Assembly: GCF_029892515.1 (NCBI RefSeq)
Contig: NZ_JARXVF010000001.1
Location: 1,736,001 to 1,800,000, forward strand
Length of the DNA: 64,000 bases
Source: Pseudaminobacter soli (ex Li et al. 2025)
Lineage (GTDB): Bacteria; Pseudomonadota; Alphaproteobacteria; Rhizobiales; Rhizobiaceae
Direction: 5' to 3'
The notes beneath the pieces were generated by a model that worked only from the letters and a program-made list of their open reading frames with translations, was not told the DNA's origin and did no database searches. Position 1 is the stretch's first letter. Each line of letters begins with the position of its first letter. This document shows positions 25,732 through 32,629 of this stretch, one piece after another. The position numbers and the translations under genes are program-made.

Positions 25732-26499
25732 ATGAGTGTTACGCAACTGTCGACCAAGAGCCGCAGCAACCTGCCCTATTATGAAGAGCGCGTGGATCTG
25801 GCCTGCGCCTTCCGCTGGACGGCGCGGCTGAACATGCACGAGGCGGTGGCCAACCATTTCTCCCTCGCAGTGAACGACGAGGGCACGCAGTTCCTGATGA
25901 ACCCCAATCAGGTTCATTTCTCGCGCATCAAGGCGAGCGACATGCTGCTGATCGACGCCAACGACCCCGAGACGATGAACCGGCCGGATGCGCCGGATCC
26001 GACCGCCTGGGGCCTGCATGGCGCCATCCACCGCAACTGCCCCCATGCGCGCTGCGCGCTGCATGTGCACTCGATCCACGCCACCGTGCTGGCCTCGCTG
26101 GCGGATTCGCGCCTGCCGCCGATCGACCAGAACTCGGCCATGTTCTTCAACCGCCATGTGGTCGACGCGCATTATGGCGGCCTTGCCTTCGAGGAAGAGG
26201 GCGAGCGCTGCTCGAAGCTTCTGTCCGACCCCAAGGTCAAGGTGATGGTGATGGGCAATCACGGCGTGATGGTCATCGGCAAGAATGTCGCCGACGCCTT
26301 CAACCAGCTCTATTACTTCGAACGGGCCGCCGAGACCTACATCAAAGCGCTTTGGACGGGCCAGCCGCTGCGCGTACTCTCGGACGAGATCGCCGAGAAG
26401 GCGGCGAGCGAGATGGATGATTATCCGGGCCAGGCCGACAAGCATCTGGCCGAGCTGAAGGCGATCCTCGACGAGCAGGAACCCGCCTATCGGAACTGA
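25732..26499 (+). CDS. Class II aldolase/adducin family protein
   Basis: A 255-residue protein of the fuculose-phosphate aldolase/adducin fold. AGGGGAG precedes the ATG at 25732; the longer frame upstream is not supported. Metal-binding histidines are in ALHVHSIHATVLASL, and GNHGVMVIGKNVADAF is the second conserved block. FRWTARLNMHEAVANHFSL at the N-terminus fits the family. Enzymes of this fold cleave or epimerise sugar phosphates, but members like this one are usually unassigned. It is convergent with the HAD gene. Confidence 0.87.
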   Translation: MSVTQLSTKSRSNLPYYEERVDLACAFRWTARLNMHEAVANHFSLAVNDEGTQFLMNPNQVHFSRIKASDMLLIDANDPETMNRPDAPDPTAWGLHGAIHRNCPHARCALHVHSIHATVLASLADSRLPPIDQNSAMFFNRHVVDAHYGGLAFEEEGERCSKLLSDPKVKVMVMGNHGVMVIGKNVADAFNQLYYFERAAETYIKALWTGQPLRVLSDEIAEKAASEMDDYPGQADKHLAELKAILDEQEPAYRN

Positions 26500-26513
26500 G
26501 GGCGACACGAGCT

Positions 26514-26535
26514 GCGGGCGGAGACGCCGCCCGCC
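26514..26535. terminator. Hairpin between convergent genes
   Basis: GCGGGCGG and CCGCCCGC pair over a 5-base loop, in the 39-base gap between the class II aldolase and HAD stop codons. No U tract is present. Confidence 0.45.
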
Positions 26536-26538
26536 CTC

Positions 26539-27177
26539 TCAATAAAGGCCGAGATGGCTGCGCAGTTCCGCAAGGCTCGAGACGAGGATGGCGCCGCTCG
26601 GCACATAGTCGACCGGCTGCTGCGGCCAGAACAGCGCTTTCATGCCAGCCGCGACGCCCGCAGTGGCGCCGGCATGGCTGTCCTCGATGACACAAGTTTC
26701 GGCCGGGTCGACACCGGTGAGCCAGGCCGCGCGCAAGAACGGCTCAGGATCCGGCTTGCCGTTGCGCACATCGTTGCGGGTGACGCTCTTCATGCCCGGC
26801 CGGTCGATGCCCAGCACGCGCAGATTGGCTTCGACGATCAGCCTGTCGGAGTTCGACACCACCGCCTGCGGCGTGCCCTGCGCCCAGAGATCGCGATAGA
26901 CTTCCACGGCGCCGTCGCGCGGCTTCAGCGACGCGACATGCTCCATGTAGTAGACATATTTGCGCAGGATCCAGTCGTCGAAGGGCAGTTTGAGCCCGAG
27001 CTCGTCGCGCATCATCTCGTAGACCGGCATTGCGGCAACGCCGACGACCCGGTCGTGCAGGTCGACCGGCGGAGTGATGCCGAGACTGAGCAGCACCGTC
27101 CTCAAGGCTCTTTCGTGCAGCGGCTCGCTGTCGATCAGCGTTCCGTCCATGTCCCAGTATACGGCTTTCGGTGTCAT
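26539..27177 (-). CDS. HAD-family hydrolase (beta-phosphoglucomutase/phosphatase-like)
   Basis: A 212-residue HAD superfamily enzyme. Motif I is YWDMDGTLIDSEP (nucleophile D9, acid D11). A helical cap follows (about residues 17-85), motif II is AVVSNSDR, and motif III/IV is GKPDPEPFLRAA then CVIEDSHAGATAGVAAGM. AAGGAG precedes the ATG. The type 1 cap suggests a small phosphorylated substrate such as a sugar phosphate. The neighbouring class II aldolase gene is convergent rather than in the same operon, so the association is weak. Confidence 0.88.
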   Translation of the reverse strand: MTPKAVYWDMDGTLIDSEPLHERALRTVLLSLGITPPVDLHDRVVGVAAMPVYEMMRDELGLKLPFDDWILRKYVYYMEHVASLKPRDGAVEVYRDLWAQGTPQAVVSNSDRLIVEANLRVLGIDRPGMKSVTRNDVRNGKPDPEPFLRAAWLTGVDPAETCVIEDSHAGATAGVAAGMKALFWPQQPVDYVPSGAILVSSLAELRSHLGLY

Positions 27178-27249
27178 GCCTTGCTCCTTACGGCACGGTC
27201 ATAACGACTTTACGCCGCGAGATAAACCGCAAGAAGAGAAGGGCCGCCG

Positions 27250-27723
27250 CTATGCTTGCTCGCGCGGCATGAAAGCCTCGATCCACTCGCGCGGAAAACG
27301 GCGCGGGCGGCCGTTTTCGCCGATGATCGCCGCCTCGACCTTGGCTTCGACCAGCACTTCCTCGCCGCGCTTCAGCTGCTGGCCCATTCGGATGCGCGCG
27401 CCGGAAATGTCCTCGGTCCGCGTGTCGATGGTGAGGATGTCGTCTATCCGGGCCGGCGAGCGGAAATCGATCTCCATGCGGCGGACGATCCAGACCAGCT
27501 TTTCGCCATGCTTGCCGTCAGCAAGCTCAGTATGGTGCACGCCGGCAAGCCGTAAAAAGTCCGAGCGGCCGCGCTCGAAGAATTCCAGATAGCGGGCGTG
27601 ATAGACGACGCCGGAGAAGTCGGTGTCGGCATAATAGACCCGCGCCATGATGCGGTGGCCGAAGGGGGTCAACTCGCCCGCAATGCCGGCCATCAGCCGT
27701 TCGCGTTCACCATGATCGTGCAT
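27250..27723 (-). CDS. ybgC: Tol-Pal-associated acyl-CoA thioesterase YbgC
   Basis: A 157-residue hot-dog-fold thioesterase. The start at 27723 has AAGGAAAG before it; a longer frame to 27870 is not supported. YYADTDFSGVVYHARYLEFFERGRSDFLR (split across the YbgC signature, with the catalytic Asp) and the RIRMGQQLKRGEEVLVEAKVEA core identify the family. In many proteobacteria ybgC is the first gene of the tol-pal operon. Here it follows ruvB on the same strand, while tolQRAB lies about 26 kb away in the other direction. It acts in the cytosol on short acyl-CoA or acyl-ACP. Confidence 0.88.
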   Translation of the reverse strand: MHDHGERERLMAGIAGELTPFGHRIMARVYYADTDFSGVVYHARYLEFFERGRSDFLRLAGVHHTELADGKHGEKLVWIVRRMEIDFRSPARIDDILTIDTRTEDISGARIRMGQQLKRGEEVLVEAKVEAAIIGENGRPRRFPREWIEAFMPREQA

Positions 27724-27917
27724 CTTGCTTTCCTTCTGCGCGTCTCGCCAGAGGTACTGCTCCGTTGCGGCTCCGTCGAGAGGGCAGATCGATGCATCGC
27801 GGAGGTTGGCGGCGATGCTCAAGGCAGCGGATTGACCGGGGGCTATCGGGCTAGACACATTAGTGAGCAACCAAGGCGCTTTGGGCTCTGCATTTCACTC
27901 ACAACGTGCGCTGCGCC

Positions 27918-28955
27918 TCAATCCTCCTGGAACAGGCCGATCTGCTGCTGCGCTACTTCCCTCGGCGCCTCCAGCCCGAGATGCTTCCAGGCATTTGCCG
28001 TCAGCATGCGACCGCGCGGCGTGCGCTGGATAAAGCCCTGCTGGATGAGATAGGGCTCGATGATGTCCTCGATGGCGTCGCGCGGCTCCGACAGGCCGGC
28101 TGCGATGGTTTCGATACCAACCGGGCCGCCACCAAAGTTCATCGCGATCATGGAGAGATAGCGCCGGTCGAGCTGGTCGAGCCCGAGCGCGTCGACCTCC
28201 AGCCGCGACAGCGCCTCATCGGCAATCCTGCGGTTGACGATCTCGGCGCCGGCAACGCTGGCAAAATCGCGCACGCGGCGCAGAAGTCGGCCGGCGATAC
28301 GCGGCGTGCCACGCGAGCGGCGGGCGATCTCGACCGCGCCGTCGTCGCCCATGGGCAGGCCGAGGATGCGCGCGCCGCGCCGCACGATCAGTTCCAACTC
28401 CTCGACGGTGTAGAAGTTGAGACGGACCGGAATGCCGAAACGGTCGCGCAGCGGATTGGTGAGCAGGCCGAGCCGGGTGGTGGCGGCGACCAACGTGAAC
28501 TTGGCAAGGTCGATCTTGACCGAGCGGGCCGCCGGCCCCTCGCCGATGATGAGGTCGAGTTGGTAGTCCTCCATCGCCGGATAGAGAATTTCTTCCACCG
28601 CCGGGCTGAGACGATGGATCTCGTCGATGAAGAGCACGTCGCGCTCTTCCAGATTGGTGAGCAGCGCCGCAAGATCGCCGGCCTTGGCGATGACCGGGCC
28701 GGAGGTGGAACGGAAATTGACGCCGAGCTCGCGCGCCATGATCTGCGCCAGCGTGGTCTTGCCGAGACCGGGCGGGCCGACGAAAAGCACATGGTCGAGC
28801 GCTTCGCCACGACCCTTGGCCGCCTCGATGAAGATCTTGAGATTGGCGCGCGCGGCCGCCTGGCCGACGAATTCGTCGAGGTTTTGCGGGCGCAGCGTGG
28901 AATCGACGTCTTCGCCGCGCTTGTCGGCCGAGATGAGACGGGATGGGGTGTTCAT
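27918..28955 (-). CDS. ruvB: Holliday junction branch migration helicase RuvB
   Basis: A 345-residue AAA+ motor that drives branch migration with RuvA. The Walker A motif is GPPGLGKTT (about residues 60-68), Walker B is FIDEIHRL, and the C-terminal winged helix with [23 protein letters not shown] is typical. The length is normal. It follows ruvA by 43 bases on the same strand and precedes ybgC, forming a ruvC-(vapBC)-ruvA-ruvB-ybgC unit. Confidence 0.97.
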   Translation of the reverse strand: MNTPSRLISADKRGEDVDSTLRPQNLDEFVGQAAARANLKIFIEAAKGRGEALDHVLFVGPPGLGKTTLAQIMARELGVNFRSTSGPVIAKAGDLAALLTNLEERDVLFIDEIHRLSPAVEEILYPAMEDYQLDLIIGEGPAARSVKIDLAKFTLVAATTRLGLLTNPLRDRFGIPVRLNFYTVEELELIVRRGARILGLPMGDDGAVEIARRSRGTPRIAGRLLRRVRDFASVAGAEIVNRRIADEALSRLEVDALGLDQLDRRYLSMIAMNFGGGPVGIETIAAGLSEPRDAIEDIIEPYLIQQGFIQRTPRGRMLTANAWKHLGLEAPREVAQQQIGLFQED

Positions 28956-28998
28956 GCGCCCCTCCTCGCATGGGCAGCACTTGCAGGCAAGCCGGGCC

Positions 28999-29619
28999 TC
29001 ACCGCGCCAGTTCCTTCAGGCCAAGCCGGATAAGCTTTGAGGAATCGGCCTCCTCGCCCGCTGTCTTCAGCGCTGCGGAAACGGCATTGGCGGCAATGTC
29101 GCGTGAATAGCCGAGATTGACCAGCGCCGAGACGGCATCGGCGATCGGCGCCGGCGCGACGCCCTCGCCCAGTTCCTGCTTGAGGCCGATGGTGCCCACG
29201 GCCTCGCCGGCAAAGGCGGGCGCCTTGTTCTTGAGCTCGGTGACGATGCGCTCGGCCACCTTCTTGCCCACGCCCGGCGCGCGGCTGACCATGGCGATGT
29301 CGCGCAGCGCAATCGCATTGGCGAGATCGCTCGGTGTCAGCGTCGAGAGCACGGCCAGCGCCACCTTGGCGCCGACGCCCTGCACATTGGCCTGCAGAAG
29401 GCGGAACCATTCGCGCTCCAGCGTGGTCTGGAAGCCGTAGAGCCGGATCATGTCCTCGCGGACATAGGTTTCGATGAACAGCACCGCCGCCTCGCCCGGC
29501 CCCGCAAGCGAAGCCAGCGTGCGCGCCGAGCAATAGGCCACATAGCCGACGCCGTGGACGTCGATGACACAGTGGTCCTCGGCGATCTCGTCCACCGTGC
29601 CCTTGAGCTTGCCGATCAT
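28999..29619 (-). CDS. ruvA: Holliday junction DNA helicase subunit RuvA
   Basis: A 206-residue RuvA. The OB-fold N-terminus [26 protein letters not shown] (split at the first ten residues), two helix-hairpin-helix motifs (about residues 70-130, including [19 protein letters not shown]) and a C-terminal RuvB-binding domain are all present. Its ATG lies directly after the vapC stop codon (TAGATG), so it may be translationally coupled to the toxin gene that precedes it. Confidence 0.97.
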   Translation of the reverse strand: MIGKLKGTVDEIAEDHCVIDVHGVGYVAYCSARTLASLAGPGEAAVLFIETYVREDMIRLYGFQTTLEREWFRLLQANVQGVGAKVALAVLSTLTPSDLANAIALRDIAMVSRAPGVGKKVAERIVTELKNKAPAFAGEAVGTIGLKQELGEGVAPAPIADAVSALVNLGYSRDIAANAVSAALKTAGEEADSSKLIRLGLKELAR

Positions 29620-30054
29620 CTAGTCGTTCTCCAGCGGATAGGTTTCGGGGCTCAATATGTTGAGACTGGGGAAGTAAGAACGGTATCGGCCCGGATCGCG
29701 CGTCAACAGGCGATGGCCAGCAGCAGTGGCGTGCGCGCCGATGAGAAAATCCGGCAAGGTTCTTTCCCGCCTTCCGCCTCGGAGGCGATAGAGCGTGTGA
29801 GCTGCGCCGGCCGGAAAAGCGGCATCGAATGGAAAATCCTCGCGGACAGGCTGCAGCCAGGCAAAGGCGCGGAACAACGCCTCCTCGCCGAGCGTTGGCT
29901 TCGACAGCTCGGCCCAGACGATCGCGCTGAACACAACAGGCCCTTCGGAAAAGGTCCGCTTCAGAGCGTCGAGCGACCAACGCCGCGTTTCCAGTTCCGC
30001 CGGGCCGAGAACGTCGATCAGAATGTTGGTATCAATGAGGGTCGAGATCTTCAC
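29620..30054 (-). CDS. vapC: VapC-family PIN-domain toxin
   Basis: A 144-residue PIN-domain ribonuclease. The acidic metal-binding residues are visible: D8 in TLIDTNILID, E49 in VWAELS, D102 in LPDFLIGAHA and D120 in LLTRDPGRY. The GTG at 30054 lies inside the antitoxin gene, giving a 23-base overlap typical of toxin-antitoxin pairs. It cleaves RNA unless bound by its antitoxin. The stop codon abuts the ruvA start, which places this module inside the ruv operon. Confidence 0.9.
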   Translation of the reverse strand: MKISTLIDTNILIDVLGPAELETRRWSLDALKRTFSEGPVVFSAIVWAELSKPTLGEEALFRAFAWLQPVREDFPFDAAFPAGAAHTLYRLRGGRRERTLPDFLIGAHATAAGHRLLTRDPGRYRSYFPSLNILSPETYPLEND

Positions 30055-30295
30055 GCGGTCCCCGCAGCCAATCCACATAGGCCTTTCCGTCCATCCCCAT
30101 GGTGTCGAAAGTGCCTGCTACGCTCGCAGCCCATTCCTCGAATGTCTGCTCCCTCTGCTCGGCCGATGCCTCCCGTTTTTCGAGGACCACGACGGAATCA
30201 CGTTCCACGAAGTCGACTTCGCTGCCGGGGCCAATGCCCAGCCGATCGCGGATTTCCTTCGGAATGGTGACCTGGCCTTTTTCGGTGACGCGCAT
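30032..30295 (-). CDS. vapB: VapB-type antitoxin (AbrB/MazE domain)
   Basis: An 87-residue antitoxin. Residues 1-48 are an AbrB/SpoVT-type swapped-hairpin DNA-binding domain (VTEKGQVTIPKEIRDRLGIG, then VDFVERDSVVVLEK). The charged C-terminal part would wrap the toxin. A perfect palindrome at 30297-30317 begins one base upstream of the ATG and fits an autoregulatory operator. Upstream is the ruvC gene, 61 bases away. Confidence 0.9.
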   Translation of the reverse strand: MRVTEKGQVTIPKEIRDRLGIGPGSEVDFVERDSVVVLEKREASAEQREQTFEEWAASVAGTFDTMGMDGKAYVDWLRGPREDLDPH

Positions 30296-30296
30296 G

Positions 30297-30317
30297 GTAA
30301 TACCTCTGCGGTATTAC
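30297..30317. promoter_or_regulatory. Probable VapBC autoregulatory operator
   Basis: GTAATACC and GGTATTAC are perfect inverted repeats separated by TCTGC. They lie just upstream of the antitoxin ATG, where AbrB-type antitoxins bind to repress their own operon. The block also includes the likely ribosome-binding site (AGAGG on the minus strand). Confidence 0.75.
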
Positions 30318-30356
30318 TTACTCGCGACACCGGAACAAGTCAAGAACATCGAGGGA

Positions 30357-30869
30357 TCAGCTGGCCAGGGCAGCGAGTCGCGAGGTCACGCTTTGCCGGT
30401 GATGGGCATGGCAGATGGCGATGGCCAGCGCATCGGCCGAATCGGCGCCGTCGAAGATCGCCTTCGGCATCAGCACCTTCACCATCATCTGGATCTGCTT
30501 CTTGTCGCCGTGGCCGACGCCGATCACCGCCTTCTTGACCGCATTGGGCGCATATTCGGCGACAGGCAGGCCGGCGCGGGCCGGCACCAGCATGGCAATG
30601 CCGCGCGCCTGGCCGAGCTTGATGGTGGCGGTGGCGTCCTTGTTGGCGAAGGTAATTTCGACCGCCGCCTCGTCCGGCATCTGGCGATGCAGCACCTCGG
30701 CAAGGCCGTCATGCAGCTGGCAGAGCCGTGTGGCAAGCGTGGTCTTGTCGTCGGAGCGCACCGTGCCGGCCGCGACGAAGCGCAGCGAATTGCCGAGCGA
30801 CTCGACAATGCCCCAGCCGGTGCGCCGAAGCCCCGGGTCGATACCGATAATGCGAATCGCTTGGTTCAT
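30357..30869 (-). CDS. ruvC: Holliday junction resolvase RuvC
   Basis: A 170-residue RNase H-fold endonuclease that resolves Holliday junctions. The first catalytic Asp is in [15 protein letters not shown] (D11), the Glu in [23 protein letters not shown], and the last acidic residues in the [17 protein letters not shown] region. Length and N-terminus are normal. It lies upstream of vapBC and then ruvAB, and downstream of the rcdA-like gene. Confidence 0.96.
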   Translation of the reverse strand: MNQAIRIIGIDPGLRRTGWGIVESLGNSLRFVAAGTVRSDDKTTLATRLCQLHDGLAEVLHRQMPDEAAVEITFANKDATATIKLGQARGIAMLVPARAGLPVAEYAPNAVKKAVIGVGHGDKKQIQMMVKVLMPKAIFDGADSADALAIAICHAHHRQSVTSRLAALAS

Positions 30870-30990
30870 CCGGCGACTGTACCTCCGCCGGACCTATGTG
30901 TCAGGAATATGTGAACAAACCGGAAACGATTCGACCAGAGCGGCAGGCTTCCTGACGGATGCCCCTTTCCGCTCTATCCCATTGCTTTGG

Positions 30991-31034
30991 CCGCATTTGT
31001 GCCACCCCAAGCGATTCCGCTTGGCTGCAAAATA
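30991..31034. repeat. Dispersed intergenic repeat, copy 1
   Basis: This block starts CCGCATTTGTG and ends GCTGCAAAAT. A second, diverged copy is at 34444-34488 beside a different gene. Both sit close to stop codons or promoters of minus-strand genes. The block lies just after the rcdA-like gene's stop. Confidence 0.5.
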
Positions 31035-31041
31035 CCGAAGG

Positions 31042-31569
31042 TCAGCCGCGCGCGAAAGCGGTGTTGAGCAGCATGATCTGGTCGGAGACCGGATTGCTGC
31101 GGCGAGCGACAACCGCACCATCGGCGTGCTCGCCATAAATCTCGTCGTCCATGCGGCGCACCAGCGACTGCAGGCTGAGCGAGCGGTTGACGAGATCGAG
31201 GAAGCAGTCGGGCAGTTCGCCCCAGCCGGCGGCGTCCTCGCGGGCCGAGGCCGTGTCGAGCCTCACCTTGGATTTTTCGGAGGCCACCTGGTCGCGGGTC
31301 ATTTCGCCGGAATTTGCGGCGCGCTGCAGCAGCAGCCACGAGGCAACCTGCATGAGTCGCGTGGTCAGTCGCATGGATTCGGCGGCATAGAGGGTGGCTG
31401 CAAGCCGCGACAGCTGCTTGGCGTCGATGCGGCCCGGGCCGTCGAGATACTCGGCCGTTTCCTCGACCAGGCCCATGCCCTCATCGTAAAGCGGCTTGAA
31501 AGAGTGCGAGAAAACCCGCCGCTCCGCCAATCTGATCATGTTGCCGCTTCCCATCGAAGGTTCGCTCAT
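31042..31569 (-). CDS. rcdA: RcdA-like protein (DUF1465), regulator of CtrA degradation
   Basis: A 175-residue helical protein of the DUF1465 family, which includes Caulobacter RcdA, an adaptor for ClpXP turnover of the cell-cycle regulator CtrA. Recognisable parts are AERRVFSHSFKPLYDEGMGLVEETAEYL, the LAATLYAAESMRLTTRLMQVASWLLLQRA helices, and the C-terminal DIVNRSLSLQ-type stretch (here LDLVNRSLSLQSLVRRMDDEIY). A perfect TTAA-N7-TTAA box at 31689-31703 lies 120 bases upstream of the start, which fits feedback by CtrA. The gene precedes ruvC on the same strand. Confidence 0.85.
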   Translation of the reverse strand: MSEPSMGSGNMIRLAERRVFSHSFKPLYDEGMGLVEETAEYLDGPGRIDAKQLSRLAATLYAAESMRLTTRLMQVASWLLLQRAANSGEMTRDQVASEKSKVRLDTASAREDAAGWGELPDCFLDLVNRSLSLQSLVRRMDDEIYGEHADGAVVARRSNPVSDQIMLLNTAFARG

Positions 31570-31688
31570 CCTTTACGCCCCTGCACGCAGAAACCGCACT
31601 GGTGCCACATCGACACCGGCCGGTCGCCTACCCCCTGTTTGATAGGTGTGGAAAATGGGCCCACGGCGGCCCGAAGGCAAGCACATGT

Positions 31689-31703
31689 TTAACGGAAGGT
31701 TAA
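31689..31703. promoter_or_regulatory. CtrA-type box upstream of the rcdA-like gene
   Basis: TTAACGGAAGGTTAA is a perfect TTAA-N7-TTAA motif, the consensus for CtrA in alphaproteobacteria. It lies between the start of the rcdA-like gene (31569) and the terminator of the small RNA upstream (31740). Confidence 0.65.
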
Positions 31704-31739
31704 CGGCGAGCGCCAGTAACATGCTCGTCAACCGCACAT

Positions 31740-31836
31740 AAAAAAAGAGCCGCTGGAAAAGCGGCTCTCGGGAGTTAACAGGGAGGCGTCAAACGAAGTG
31801 GCTCCAGCCACTCGGTAAGAATCCAGATCACTGGAC
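31740..31836 (-). ncRNA. Candidate CtrA-controlled small RNA, about 97 nt
   Basis: No protein frame explains this conserved-looking block. Reading leftward from about 31836 there are: hairpin 1 (CCAG-TGAT-CTGG, 31823-31834), hairpin 2 (AGTGGCT-GG-AGCCACT, 31797-31812), an unpaired linker containing CCTCCC and CTCCC, and a terminator hairpin (GAGCCGC-7-GCGGCTC, 31747-31767) followed by seven U. A -10 hexamer CTATAA lies at 31839-31844 and a perfect TTAA-N7-TTAA box at 31861-31875, exactly 16 bases upstream of it. The CU-rich linker could mask Shine-Dalgarno sequences. The 5' end is estimated. Confidence 0.7.
31747..31767 (-). terminator. Rho-independent terminator of the small RNA
   Basis: GAGCCGC and GCGGCTC pair over TTTTCCA on the minus strand and are followed by seven T (31740-31746). 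This is the strongest terminator in the window and has no protein-coding gene upstream. Confidence 0.85.
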
Positions 31837-31838
31837 GG

Positions 31839-31875
31839 TTATAGTAAACACCCGTAAACCTTAATGCTTGGTTAA
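31839..31875 (-). promoter_or_regulatory. Predicted CtrA-activated promoter of the small RNA
   Basis: On the minus strand TTAACCAAGCATTAA (31861-31875) matches TTAA-N7-TTAA exactly. It is followed after 16 bases by CTATAA (31839-31844). The box replaces the -35 element, as in CtrA-activated promoters of Caulobacter. No sigma70 -35 hexamer is visible. Confidence 0.65.
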
Positions 31876-31976
31876 GAAGCCGCTTTTTTTCGACCTTCCT
31901 GTCTCAAAAAGGGACGCCTGGGCCATGATGCCGCTTCGTTGAATCGTCCTCACGGCCCAGCTGTTTGGTGGAGCAT

Positions 31977-31997
31977 GAAAAGCGGCCTCCGCTTTTC
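31977..31997 (-). terminator. Hairpin after the small membrane-protein gene
   Basis: GAAAAGCGG and CCGCTTTTC form a perfect stem, 21 bases after the stop codon of the gene at 32018 on the minus strand. The T run lies inside the stem, so it may be a weak terminator. Confidence 0.5.
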
Positions 31998-32017
31998 GGG
32001 ATCCGGCTCAAGCCCTC

Positions 32018-32419
32018 TCATTCCGCAGGGGCAGGCTGGACCTGATATGCGCGGGTTGCCGGGACCGCGATCCAGGCGAACAGCAGCATGCCCGCGAAGA
32101 AGCCGAGCGAGCCCAGCGCCACGACCGGCTCGATTGCCGGGTTGCCGGCCAGCAGGAAGAAGAGCCCCACCAGCAGCAAGATGCCGCTGACGGCCGTCAG
32201 CCAGAAATGCGCCGGCGCAAGCCGCGAGGCACGCGCGACCGGGAACAGATGATAGAAGAACGCAAACACCGCCGACATCAGCCAGCCCGCCACCATGATG
32301 TGCGCATGCACCGGCATTTCCGTATGATCACCGCTGATCGACATGACCAGTCCAAGCAACATCCCGCAGAGTGCGTAGATGATTGCCAGTATGAAGAAAT
32401 TGCGTGCTACGCCTTGCAT
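32018..32419 (-). CDS. Small four-helix membrane protein resembling part of heme-copper oxidase subunit I
   Basis: A 133-residue protein with four membrane segments (about residues 6-27, 39-58, 71-90 and 99-121). HAHIMVAGWLMSAVFAFFYHLFP at residues 38-60 has an HxH and a later His in a helix, a pattern seen in heme-copper oxidase and NorB subunit I helices, but the protein is far too short to be a full subunit. The start at 32419 follows AGAGAGGGG at a normal distance; an ATG two codons earlier is possible. It stands alone. Function is unknown; heme or metal binding is a guess. Confidence 0.65.
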   Translation of the reverse strand: MQGVARNFFILAIIYALCGMLLGLVMSISGDHTEMPVHAHIMVAGWLMSAVFAFFYHLFPVARASRLAPAHFWLTAVSGILLLVGLFFLLAGNPAIEPVVALGSLGFFAGMLLFAWIAVPATRAYQVQPAPAE

Positions 32420-32629
32420 ATTCATCCCCTCTCTCTTTGCTTCCCCCAGACAGGGAAACAGCCAAGCGCCCGGAGAAATGCCCCTCCGGCACAGGTCTAA
32501 ATTAGCACAGACAGAAATTGTCGAATAGAGCCGCACGCAAGTTCGCGCGGCAGAGGCTTTCGTTGCTCCGATGCAGATGATTTTGGCATCAGTTCAAGGA
32601 GTTTCTGCGATCCCAGCTAAAGAAACGCC

